Part shown: one piece after another, positions 43,141 to 54,814 of the stretch | How positions within the stretch are numbered: position 1 is the first letter of the stretch | Layout: each line of letters starts with the position of its first letter | Made by a program: the position numbers and the translations under genes | Notes under the pieces: model-generated | Database searches by the model: none | What the model saw: only the letters and a program-made list of their open reading frames with translations | Told to the model about the DNA's origin: nothing | NCBI GenBank assembly: GCA_022496805.1 | Contig: CM040106.1 | Location: forward strand, 3,782,001-3,846,000 | Direction of reading: 5' to 3' | Length of the DNA stretch: 64,000 nt | From: Pohlia nutans | Taxonomy: Eukaryota; Streptophyta; Bryopsida; Bryales; Mniaceae

Positions 43141-43989
43141 CCCTAGCATGCGTGGTCAAGTGCTAAAAAATGCAAAAATTACTGACCACGATTAGGTCAT
43201 TGGAACTTCACAAATGATTCTAGAATACAAATTTGAGACACTTGGAACAAAGTGACGAAATCCTAAGAAGAATAAGTAGCAATTGGAAAGGCATGCTAGG
43301 GTTTGCTAATAAACGGACCTTCACTAAGTTTAAGGTCACTTGCATCTTCCTCCTCAATTGATGCGCCTGATCAAGCTGCAATGCTTGAGTATTGCTGGAC
43401 GCCGTGCCGGACACGTTGGCCTAGTCAACCCCCGCCGCGTGTACTTCGTTGACCGCGCCTTTAGTCATATAGATGACTAAGTGGAGTGATGTATGTGACA
43501 CGCAGGAGTTATACAACACTCTACAATCATCAATATGACGCCCTATAGTCATCTATATGACTTTGTAGTCTTGTATGACTCTCTCCTATAATATTTACTA
43601 TGCACAGTGGTGTGAATGAGTTTAGTGCTAGAAGTGGCCTTTTGCGTGTGTCAAAATAGTATTGTCCCTACCTCAAAACACTAAGTAAAGTTGCTCTGCC
43701 TAAAATTCTATGCGGCGCATATATCTATCAACTGCTATAATCCTTTGCATTTAAAGCCTCCATCTAAACTCTAGTGATTATACACACTAAAAATTCTAAA
43801 TCCAAAAATAGTGTAATTAGCCGCTCAGTGTTCATGAATCTTCTCATAATAAAAGGGCTCAACCAAATGGATTCACGAGTTCGTGGTGACCAACGCGGCA
43901 CCATTGGAAGATTGGAGGAGGTGAGTTCACATCACATGTTTTTAGCTAACGTTGAATATGAATGTGATTGTACACAGTGTGACTACCCT

Positions 43990-44170
43990 CAGTGATGGCA
44001 ATGATATCCGTGACTGGAGACAATGTCTTTTACAACGGCTGCTCATGATATCAGTGACTGCCCCCAGAGATGTTAGTGACTAGAGACAATGTCTTTTGCA
44101 ACCGCCGCTCGTGATATCAGTGACTGCCCCCAGAGATGTTAGTGACTGCCTCCAGTGAGACTACTAGATC
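43990..44170. repeat. GTGACTGCCCCCAGAGATGT tandem repeat
   Basis: Two to three units of about 65 bp with GTGATATCAGTGACTGCCCC and AGAGACAATGTCTTTTGCAA, just upstream of the transposase remnant. Confidence 0.65.
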
Positions 44171-44251
44171 TGCACCCAGTAATGCAGTGGTTGCCATGAG
44201 CAGCCAATTTGGGCTATATACTACGTTTTAAACCCCGAATATTATGTAAAG

Positions 44252-45163
44252 ATGAAAGTGACCATTTTGAACTCTTTTGCTTACAAGAGACACGAGGATG
44301 ACATGGCACGTCGGGAAGCGGAATGTCACGAGTATAGGCGCAAGAAGCGTAAGACTAGGGTAGTATACCCTTCGGAGATGTGCGACGAAGACTTCCACAT
44401 ATGGTTTCCAAAGGTTGTGATACGGGCTATAGAAGATGGGGACAAGGAGGTCCTCCAAGACCTGAGGGCCTTGATGCTACCTCCATCGGACGTAGCCAAG
44501 TCGTATCGATCCATGTATGCATATGGAAACTCCCTCCGTGTCCGGAGTGCAGAGACGCAATTGACAACAGCGGACTCGGAGGTAGCCGCAACCTTTCGAC
44601 AACTTTGTCGTGCAGGTACCAAGGATACAAACCTCCGAGCTGCGGAGTTGGAGTACGTGGGGTGGGTGGAGGAAATCCTTTCAGTGGACTATGGACAGTA
44701 TGAGGTGGTGGTCCTCTATTGCAACTGGGTGGTTGCAAACATGAGAGGAGATGGCGCCACCATGAAGCGCGATGATTACGGTCTCTCTACCGTAAACTTC
44801 CAGAGGTTGATCACATACTCTGCACAGTCATTTGCCTTCCCGCTCAACATTGAACATGTCTTTTTTGCACCGGATGTGGCCAAGCATGGATGGGAGGTTG
44901 TATTGCACAGCGAACCACAAGGAGTTCGGACATTCTCGATCCACCAACTCACGGATGAAGTACGGTGCATATCATTGGGGAGAGCAAGTGATTTTCCCGG
45001 ACTTGAAGCCATAGGCCTGGATTCGGATCTCATACCTCAAACATCTATTTAGAGCGATACAGTGGAAGTAGCCCTGGAGGTGGTGGCTAAAGCATTAGAA
45101 CGCCTTGGACAGGATGGCACATCCTTAGATGATTTAGACTATTGTGAATCAAAGCAGGATTGA
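44252..45163 (+). pseudogene. CACTA TNP2 transposase C-terminal part (DUF4216-like)
   Basis: An open frame of 266 codons. Residues about 130-220 match the DUF4216 pattern found at the C-terminus of plant TNP2-type transposases: ELEYVGWVEEILSVDYGQYE, then VVVLYCNWV, a DDYGLSTVNFQRL segment, FPLNIEHVFFAPD and WEVVL. The DDE-containing Transposase_21 core, which should come first, is missing, so the protein is truncated at its N-terminus. A TAG ends the frame at 45052, but the same frame continues with a plausible acidic tail to TGA at 45163, which suggests the TAG is a mutation. It runs in the element's plus orientation. Confidence 0.7.
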
Positions 45164-45164
45164 C

Positions 45165-45974
45165 CGAGTCCTTGTTCAATCACATAGAGTTGTGAACATT
45201 CTACTCGGTGGACATATCTATATATATACATATTTTCACACGAAATTGTGTAATTAGCACCCTCAAGTCCTGGCCACGCAGCACACAGTAATTTCAACAC
45301 CCTAAACTGTGAAGTTGCACACTTCTCACGTCAGTTGCCAACTACCACTACATCAAGGCACAAACACAATTATAAAACCGGCAATAATTTTGCCACATAT
45401 TCCTTCTCAATGTACACCCCCACCCCCACCCACCTAGCTCCACTACTTAAATGAGTAAATAAATAATTTATTCATTAATTATTAAAATAATGCACGTGGC
45501 CAATTCCTAATTACCCTAAACAAATGAAAAACTACTCAATTTTGGACACAAATTCTCCCAATAAAACGAATACCCTAAATTCTCATACTATACAATGATT
45601 GAGAGGGCCAATATACATGTAAACTGTCTCAGGCAGTGTTTATAATCTTGGGCAGCCCAATAAAAATATATACGACTAGGGAAGAATGTGACTGCAAAAT
45701 ATGACTAGGAGAAAAAAGTGACGTCCAAATATGACTAGACGTTCCCTAGGAACGTTCCCACTCGTTCCCTCTCATTCCCTACAAAGATATACGTCCCTCC
45801 CACCCACTTTATACGGTACTCGTCGCAAATATGACTGCAAAATATGACTGCTAGTCACATTGTCTAATTTGGCTTCCGCCGACAATTTTGCCCTCGCAGA
45901 ATGTGACAGCCGGCAGTCGCCTGTCACCCCCAGTCATATTCTCCCAGTCATAGAAGTACCAATGTCCGGTAGTG
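45165..45974. repeat. Right subterminal region of the CACTA element
   Basis: AT-rich up to about 45640, then repeated AATATGACT(A/G) and GTGAC motifs and a TAGGAACGTTCCCAC segment, closing with the terminal inverted repeat. No gene is visible. Confidence 0.55.
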
Positions 45975-46015
45975 AGCGCCTAAATCCTAAAAGCAGTATG
46001 CACAAAATGTTTAGC

Positions 46016-48165
46016 CTACCTAACCCAAAAAACTATCCTACCTAACCGGGCCCAGTTACTCCAGACTCCGGATGCCTTTTCCCCTGGCTCTTCCAAGCCA
46101 CTATCCTCCGCAGCACGCGCTAAGGGAGCTGGGCAAGAATCACCAAAGCCTTCTTTGGCTCTCTTACTCCGGTTTTCCCTTGCCCGGTTCCCTTCTTTTT
46201 TGTTGTCTTCCTCTTCCTCCTGCGCTTGCTCCTGATTCTGCTCCTGCACCGACTCCTCTGCCTACTCTTCCACCTCCGGTTCGACTCCTTGTGCCCCGCG
46301 TCCTTCCTCTAGCCCGCCATCCGGTTTGCCTCCTTCTGCACCATCCGGTTCATCTCTCAAGTTATCATCCGGTTCACCCTCGATTCGTGCCTCCTCCCCT
46401 GGTTGGGTAACGGTCTCCGCTACCTCCTCCTGGTTAACCAACCCGGCCAAGCTTGCCTCCCGCTGGTTGCCCACCAGTACCGGCTCCAAACTCTTGCATG
46501 GGGGACTTGTATCCGGACTCCCTACCGGTAGTGAGGTCTGTTCTGTGGTGGAATTTGCGGCCCCCATCATCCGGTCTAGGTCTCCTGCCCGGGGAGCATC
46601 TTCCGAGAAATGGAACTGCGCCAATAACTCCCTGCTCGCCGAAGGGACGCCTCCTCCCCTCCTGCTGGTCTCCCTTGTTTCCGAGTGGGGTCCGGGTGGA
46701 CATCTCGTGAGCACCGCGGCCACCTGCTTCTGGAAATCCAATAGGGTTTCTTCCTCCTTCGCTGCGTACTCCTTCACAACATCCTTCGCCCGAGCAGCCT
46801 CGTCGGTACCCGGTTCCGCCACCTTCTCATCGTACAGCCGGGCCTTGGTCTAAACCTCCCCGTCCGGTTTGAACAACCTCTCCAACACCTTGAGTGTAGT
46901 CCGGTCTTGCTACTCCAAAGACTTGATTGTCTCTTTGTGCTGCTTCAACTCCTCTTTCTAGTCCAGCTCCAAGATGGTCAACTTGCTAGTCTGCTTCCGG
47001 CATTTCTCCACTTCCTTCCGGGTCTAGGCCATCTCCTTCTTCAATTTCCGGATTAGATCCGAATACTGGCCCACCTCCGTACTCTTGAGGGCGCTCCCCA
47101 CACCTTGCATTGCCTTGTGGAGTGGGCGATACCTCCTCGCGAGTGCCTCCACGGCCTCCCTGACCGGGTTGAGGATCGCTTCTTCGGGTTCCGCGAGAAT
47201 CGAGACTTCCTCCACTGCTTCCCGGATTGGCTCCTTCGCCCGGGTCTCCTCCTCTTCATGGCCATCCTCCTCCTCCAGTTTCGACTCTCGCCGCCTCTTC
47301 ACCTTCACCTTCATGTTCTTTTGGCGGCGGCTGGTGCCTGGCGTAGGGTCATCCCGGGTGCCACGGCCATTTATCGGAGTCGTCTTCATCCGGGTCTTTG
47401 TCTTCTTCCGGGGAGGGGTGAGGATCTGGACGTCGTCGTCGTCCCCCTCTTCCTCGCTCTGGACGATGTTCTTCCTCTTCTTGTTGTCTTGCCCTTGGGT
47501 GCGCGCTCAGAGTGGGCCCCTCTCATTTGGTTTGCCCCTGTTCGGTTCCTCCCGCTCCTCTTGACGCTCATCCGGTTGACCCCTTTCCTCTTCATCCGGT
47601 TGGGACGCTTCCTGCCCACCTGGCTTGCTCCGGTCGCCCTGCTCGTCTGCGTCCTCGTCCGGTTTGTCCTCTCCTCCCGAGTTGTCCGCTCGCTTCCGTG
47701 CCAGATTCCGGTCCACCTACGCCAGGCGCTTCTCCAACGTCACCTTTTTCCTATCCGTGAGGCAATTGTGGTAAGAATACAAGTGATAGATAAAGGAGCT
47801 TAGAGCGGACCACTTTGAAACTCCAAATGCCTTGGGTCCTCCGGAATAGCCAGACACACTTTCTTTTTCAGGGTTTTGATCTCGAACAACCACTTGCTCT
47901 TCCTCGGCATTTCTACGAGCTCCGGGCGTACTACTCTACCGACTCGCGTTCTCTGCCTAAGCCTCCGACTGCCACGCTCTTCCATCTCCAATCGCGCACT
48001 CTCCATACTAACACTATCCGGAAATACAAAACCTTGGCGTCGGGGACGGCTGGGAGAGCTGCGTTGGAATGAACAGTGGGTCACCCAATTTAAGGCAGCC
48101 CATTTCAAGGCGCGAATCGCGGCCGGGTCTGTTAGAGACCCGTCCATCTCTACCCGGTCTCCCAT
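46016..48165 (-). pseudogene. Acidic coiled-coil coding remnant, unidentified
   Basis: A chain of minus-strand frames reads in order 48165-47800, 47716-47507, 47389-47024, 46822-46262 and 46249-46016, with stops and frame changes between. The first part has KSKWLFEIKTLKKKVCLAIP. The middle is rich in E, K, R and D (DKPDEDADEQGDRSKPGGQE, then EEEDGHEEEETRA), and the last parts are Gln/Glu-rich coiled coil. This layout resembles plant retroelement proteins with an N-terminal domain followed by a long charged coil, but I cannot name the family. The proline-rich plus-strand frames over it are shadows. Confidence 0.4.
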
Positions 48166-48169
48166 CCAG

Positions 48170-49975
48170 TCGCCAAGCCTACCGGATATCCGCCGCCAAC
48201 CCGGACCCTTAGTAAATGCTGTAGGACGCGCACGAGCACAACTCCTCTCAAAATAAATAGATGGGCCATTATGGCCACTACTTCACCTATTTATGGTGGT
48301 TCTGGCTACTCCTAGCAGTCCTAGAAACCCTAACTTCCCACTTTTGAGAAAAATGAGGTTGGACATTAATAGGATTCCGAGCCCTTGATTAGGCCTCTTG
48401 ATCGTGGAGACTTGAGCTCTTGATGTTTTGGTTTGATTTGGATTTTATATGAGGTTTTGGTATTAGTTTTATTCACATTGTATCCTTGAATAATTTGCAT
48501 TTTTGTTGGTTTTAGTGATGACGTCATCCTTTGTTTAGTTGTAAACTATACAAAAAGTAAAATGCATAGTTTTCCATAAGTAATGCCGTGGAAAATCATC
48601 AAAAACCCATTACCTTTTTTTGATAAAAAATAACCCAATTTCTTTAATATTGAGCTAAAAAGAACCCAATATCTACGGTTATAGGCATTTTCTTAACTAA
48701 AAAGAGAATTTGTGCTCTGCAAACTCTGCTCTCCGCTCTCTACTCTCCATTCTAAGCTCACACTACTAAGCTTCCCAAAGAGTACAACAAGCAAGATGAT
48801 AAAGACCACAAACAACACCATAATAGGGAGGGCACCAAGACAATCTTGAACACAATGACCACAACGAGAATGAAAATGAGCACAATTAGCACAACCAGCA
48901 CAACGTCCAAACAAGGAAGAACACGAGAAACACCTCGACGGGGAGGGCCAAAACGAGGACTAAAAGGATGTCGCTGTTTGTTACCGGACCAAGACACGGC
49001 CGCCACGGAGGACAAGGAGATAGAAGACGGTGGAACTGGCAGTGTTTTGCTTAGATTACGGACCAGGCTTAAGTATAAGAGTAGTGTACGATAGTAACGA
49101 GACACTCTTGGTTTTTGAGACTTATGAGCATTTAGTTATGCTCTAGTTTTGTTGTACCATGACGTCATTCCTTGCTTATTCCATGTTAAACCTGGATTCC
49201 ATGGTTGTATGTTTATGTAATACATGGGTTCAATTCCTCTGTTTAACATAGTTCAGTGTACTTAGTCTCTATATTGTATATGTGGTTTATTACATCCTTT
49301 GAATAAACAAACCTTTACATTCTCTATCTCTACTGTTCTGTCTTTGCTATTCATTACCACCTCAATGCTATCTGATTTGGAAGGCTGGGAAACATGTTCT
49401 CCTTGGCTGGACTAACACTAACCCAAATACTTAGATAGAATGGCTATACTCTAACTATTCCTCATACCAAGCCGTCCCTGCTCTGTGCTCCGTCTTCAGG
49501 CATATTCTCTCTTATGCCCTGTCTTTCTGTCTTCAAAACACTCATCATCTAAGGACACCAAGGATGTCTAGGAATTGACCCTTACTTAGTTAGTTACTCA
49601 CAGACCATCTCATCTATTTCATAGCTTCTCTGACTTTGTCTTACTCGCTAGGAATCCAAGTACACCAAGGAAGTCCAAGACTGTATACCAACGGAGATCC
49701 AGTGTATAAGTTGCACATATTAGTGTATATTCTCCTGGGGAACCAAGGTACGTCATGGAACTTGGGGCACGCACTTCTTAAACTAACCACTGACTAACTC
49801 AACCTGACTCGTTAACTGTTACCTCTTTTCCCTTGTCTTCCTTGATTAGGCAGCTCTGTTGGCCTAAGACTGGTCTCAGTCATCTCCATACAATTACCTA
49901 GACTAACAACGTTCTTCACGAGGATGACCACAAGTATAAACACAAACAATTGGGTTCTCTAGGAATGTGCCCATG
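48170..49975. other. Spacer with minor repeats
   Basis: At 48780-48930 the sequence begins the ACAANCAGCACAA-type simple repetition seen further right. From 49100 to 49980 no coding or structural feature is recognised. Confidence 0.4.
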
Positions 49976-49979
49976 GGCC

Positions 49980-52680
49980 TGATGCCACTCGTATAGTCAC
50001 AACCTTTGATCAAATTCCATATTTGCAACAAGCAAGACCACTAGCACCATCACAATTGCAAGGGCTAGTTTATTGACCATGACTATGACAACAAGCGCTA
50101 ATAGCACGTGTAATGCAAGTAAGACCAAAAACATCACCACGACGTTGGAGGGTTGCTCAACCATCATGTGGCCGAGCAGCATGACGACAAAGATGACGAG
50201 CACGACCAACATGACAAACAAGCAAGCAAGCAAGGCGAAGAAGAACACCATGATGGGGAAGACCACTACAAACCATCTCAAGGACTAGCATTGTGACAAT
50301 GAGTACGACGATTATGATGAAAAACACCACATGACCATCACAAGGACAAAAAACATCACGATGAGGATGACAAGCACGACCACATACATTTTTATCAAGA
50401 TTGGTTCCAGGGAGTGTGCCTTCGGGCCCGACATCACTTTTATGGTCAAGCTCCTGATCAAGTATTCATGACCACAATGAGCATGACGACAATTATGATC
50501 ACAACTAGCAACGCGAGTATGACCACAAACATCACCAAGACGGGGAGGGTAGCACAACTATCACAATAAACAACCTATCGATGTGCATGACAACCACGAC
50601 GAGAATGATGAGCATGACGAGCATGACAAGCAAGAATACAAACATTTCGATGAAGTTGCATCTCCGAAAGTGTGGCCTCAAGCCCAATACCACTTCTACA
50701 GTCAATTTCCATGATCAAGTTCTATGTCCACGGTGAGCAACACCACGACAAAGAATGCCAATACAACCATGACGAGGACCAATTCCATGACATCGACTAC
50801 GAGGAGTGCAACGAGCATGACGGGCAAAGCCACGAACATATAGATCAAAGTGTGTCCCTGAAAGTGTGCCCTCAGGTGTAACACCACTCCTACAGTGAAG
50901 CCTCTTTATTAAGTTCCATGTCCACAATGATCAACAACACAACGAGGAACGCCAGCACAACCATGACAAGGACCAATTCTATGAGGACGAGCACAACAAG
51001 TTTGACGAGCATAACAAACAACGCCACGGACACATTGATCACATGGGGTTACCATGAGTGTGACCTCGAGCTCAATGCTTCTTCCACATTTAAGCCCCTT
51101 GATCAAGTTTCTTGTTTATAACAATCAAGACCACAAACAACATCACAACGGGGAAGGCTAGCACGACCATCACAAGGACTAATAGCATGAGGACGAGTTC
51201 AACAAGCATAACGAGCATCACGAGCAAAAAAAGCAAAACGAGGACAACGAATATGATGAGTAAGACCATAATTTCTTTGATCAAGTGGGTTCACTTAGAA
51301 TGTAGGCTTGAGCCTGACGCCACTTCCATGATCAGGGCCCTTGATGAAGTTTGTGCAATTTGGGGAGGGCTAACTCGACCAGCACGAAGACCAACAATAT
51401 GAAGACAAGTAGGACAAGCTTGACAAACAAACAAGCAAAACGAGCATGACAAGCAAGACGACAAACACATCAATCAAGTGGGATCTCCAACAGTGTGGCC
51501 TTGGGCCAGACGCAACTTCCACGGTCAAGTCCCTTAATCAAATTGGAGCATGATGGGGAGGACCAAATCAACTACCACAAAGACCAACATCATGAGGACG
51601 AGGACAAAAAGCACGACGAGCACAACACGTACGATAAACATGATGAGCAAGACCACAATAATTTTGGTCAAGTGTAGTCCCCGAGAGTGTGGTCTCGGGC
51701 CTAATGCCACTCCCTCGATCAAGTCCCTTGATCATGTTTCATTTCCATTACGAACACCATAGAAAGGCCACTACAAGCAAGAGCACAAGCACGAGCACTA
51801 CCACCATGGGGAAGGCCAAGTTGACTACCCAAAGCATGATAACAGATACTAACATGACAAGCATGGCGGTGAATTGCACTACAATGGACCAATAATCCAA
51901 GAGCATGACGAGCATGACGAGAAAGACAATCATCGCGAGCATTGCCAAATAGACCACAAAAATCACCATGACGGCTATGGCCACTTGATTATGACGGGGA
52001 AGGCTACAACGACTGTGACATCTATGACAAAGATGACGAGCGTGACGAGATGTTGGGGCCAACAAGTTTGTAAATTGCACCACAAAAAATGTTGAGCATG
52101 ACAAGCGTGACAAGGAACATAAGCATGAAGAGCATCTTGAGCAAGACAAAAACCACCACTGCGACAAAGAAGGCCAGCATGACCTAAGCATGATTCAATG
52201 CCATGACGACGAGCACAACTAGCATGACAAAGAACAATACCTTGATGGAGTAGGCCACCACGACTAAATCAAGGATGACGGGCATGGTGAAGAATCCAAG
52301 AATATCAATGAATCGCACCACAATGGACTAATATTTCAAGAGCATGACATGCATGACAAGAAAGACGAGCATCATAAGCACTGCAAGAAAAACCCCGATT
52401 ACATATTGGGCTACTAAGGCCAACTTGATTATGACAGGGAAGGCCACCACGATTGTGACGTCCATTACAAGGATGAAGAGCATGACAAGTGTGACAAAAA
52501 GTCATGACAAGCGAGTCCGTGAATTGCACCACAATTGAGGATGGGAATATTAAGACAACGAACAACACCATGGTGGGGAAGGACAACTAGACTATGACTA
52601 GGCCCAAGCATCACAAGCATGACCAAGAACTAGACCGAGATGGAGATGAAAAGCATGATGAGAAAGGTGAATAGCTAGTC
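49980..52680. repeat. Degenerate satellite, about 195-bp units built of GACNAGCATGAC words
   Basis: The marker TTGATCAAGTT with a following CATG or TGT recurs near 50009, 50455, 50712, 50909, 51100, 51340, 51536 and 51730. The spacings are mostly 190-257 bases (one 446). Each unit also carries a GTGTGGCCTCGGGCC-like block and many 9-12 base words such as ACGAGCATGACAAGC. After 51900 the marker fades but the word repetition continues to about 52680. The Thr/Met/Ser-rich plus-strand and Val/Leu-rich minus-strand frames are artefacts. Confidence 0.75.
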
Positions 52681-54814
52681 ATTGCTTGAGTCTAGGCGTG
52701 CGCATTGCAATGGAGTTCCACTACTTACCCCGGCTGGAACAAGCGCCTCCTCCGAAACATCTCCTCCAACCAATCTTTAAATTGCACTTTGCACGTGCTT
52801 TGCAAGTCTCCGCGATCGTCTTGCAAGTCACATGCATGTTGTAAGAATGATGATGTACACAATCTAATTACACAATGTGAGGATGGTGATGGCATGCTAC
52901 TACAATCTCAAACTGCGGCGCCCACACTCACCAGCCACTGCTTGCAAGAAAACGGAGTTCACATGAGTAATTTCGAAGCTTGGAGGCTTTGAGCTAATTG
53001 AACCCTAATGGTTGAGTGGATATAGCAGCAAACCCTACCAATAATCCCCGATCATAGATCCAAACTGTCGTGGATTAGCCCTCACTTGACCTTGCCTCTA
53101 GAGTCAAGATCCAAACTTCGTCCATCCTCATCGTACCGTCGGCTATGAAATCTTAATTACTTTGACTAGGATTCAAAGTCTGAAAATTGGAATCTACAAT
53201 TGACATTGGTAATTGGAATCGCTCGTGATGCGACCAAAAGGACTTTGACTCATTGGCGTGATTGACCACGACATGTTACCAATACTAAGCGTCTAAAGGC
53301 CATATTCGTTAAATTGAGACAAAATGGTCATTTTGAGACTTCAACCCTAAAACAATTATAGTCATTTATCGTCGAGTCGACGATAAGATGAGACTATAAC
53401 CTTTGGGCAATCAAAGGTTTATATATATATTAATATATTAAAGTCTCAAATTACCAAATAGTCGCAAACCTGAACAGTTATAATGGTTTATCCTCGAGTC
53501 GACAATAAAATTGAGACTACACTTTGTCTCAATTTAACGAATAAGGCCTTTCTAGAGGAAGAATGCTAGGGGATTTGTGGACAATATTGGGCACCCCACA
53601 TGAGAACATGTTAGGTCGCCTCAAAATGGCACATCCAACACCGTCTAGAACTTGCTATTATTTATCAAGGCTTTTCAGTCAAAGTTCGGTCTCAGGTCCA
53701 AGACCTTTCCTGTAGCGGTGCACTCTATTCAAAATTTATGTTAAGTTTGAATAATCAAAAGAAGACTTGTCACCACTAGAAGAATTGTCGCAAATTGTCA
53801 AGCAGTATCTATTGAGAGCAAGTCATCACGGAACACTACAAATTCTTGAATGGGACATAATGGGATAGTACAACTTACGTGTCGCTATTTTGGACCTCCA
53901 TCGCTATCAATGTCAAGTTGTGATTCTTCAAAGTCTACAATGTTGCAAATTGTCATTGTATCCTAAATACTCGCAAAGTCCGCTACATCAGCTTCTCTAA
54001 CGTCTATCCTCGTGCATGTGCACTTGCGTACATCCTTCGTTTGAGACTTGTGTTTGGGCGCTCTCATCCTTGATTGTTGTAGTGCATGTTTGCTAAAAAA
54101 GAGTAGGCGACCTTTTCTTTTTACCTCTTTTGTCCACTAGGTCCTTGAGACTCAAGAGGAAAATTTTCTTCAAGCACCTAACTAGTAGGCAAGCTATCAT
54201 ACTAGAGTGTCAATTTGACTACATAAATGAGTTTAACTTGTCACACTAACGGAATTCCATTTTGCAATGAAGTTGTAACTCATATGTATTGAGGATTCCA
54301 ATAATGGCTCTTAAATTGTTAGCTTGAAAATCAATCCTCCAAATCCTAGTATCGATCCTAGATTAGAGATATCTCTACTCATGCTTACACGCCTAAAATT
54401 ATTTTGATACGGCCGTCACAAACGATTCCTCAGGACTTTTCTTTTTATTTGCATGTGACAAAACCATAGCCAACCAATTGCATTATGATTATTCCATATA
54501 CACTTATAGCTCTTTTACTAGTCATTCCATCTTGTTACAAATTCCATCTCCTGACACCCACTTCAAACATCCGGCTTAGACCTAAGTGGCATCTAATCGT
54601 CATGGAGCCTTGTCCTACTTTGATTAGATTTTAAAATTATTCTTGCATACTAGATTATAACGCAATCCCCATACTATTCCATTTACATGTCCTATACACT
54701 TCAATCTCTATAGTTTTGTATTGTTTTTGATACATTAGCTCTAGTAGATAAGAAATTTGTAATACTTCTAATTTTCCTGTAACAAAAATTCCTACTACAG
54801 ATCATAACGTCCCT
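52681..54814. other. Mostly unassigned DNA around one MITE
   Basis: An open frame at 52705-52992 is Cys/Ser-rich and unrecognised. The rest, apart from the MITE at 53298-53548, shows no gene or repeat that I can support. Confidence 0.4.
53298..53548. mobile_element. 251-bp MITE with GGCCNTATTCGTTAAATTG ends
   Basis: The terminal inverted repeats are GGCCATATTCGTTAAATTGA and, reversed at the right, GGCCTTATTCGTTAAATTGA, both followed by GACAAA. Internal near-palindromes (ATCGTCGAGTCGACGATA near 53370 and CCTCGAGTCGAC near 53494) lie on either side of an AT-rich centre. The flanks do not give a clear target duplication. The ends recall Harbinger (GGCC..) elements, but hAT is possible. Confidence 0.65.

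Larger units (their letters stand above)
39412..45974. mobile_element. 6.6-kb CACTA (En/Spm) element
   Basis: The left end is TACTACCACACATTGGTACT; the right end, reversed, is CACTACCGGACATTGGTACT. Both continue with a TATGACTGGGAGAAT-type run. The first base of the left end has changed C to T. A perfect 3-bp target duplication AGC flanks it (39409-39411 and 45975-45977). Subterminal repeats of GTGACT/AGTCAT type fill both ends, as in other CACTA elements. It contains a TNP2-like C-terminal remnant and a captured transporter fragment, but no complete transposase. Confidence 0.85.

Noticed and set aside
46072..47803. Long Pro/Leu/Ser-rich plus-strand frames as genes
   Set aside because: They are antisense shadows of the acidic coiled-coil frames, where codon reading is more protein-like.
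49997..52586. Val/Leu-rich frames as small membrane proteins
   Set aside because: They are translations of the satellite words and recur with the repeat.
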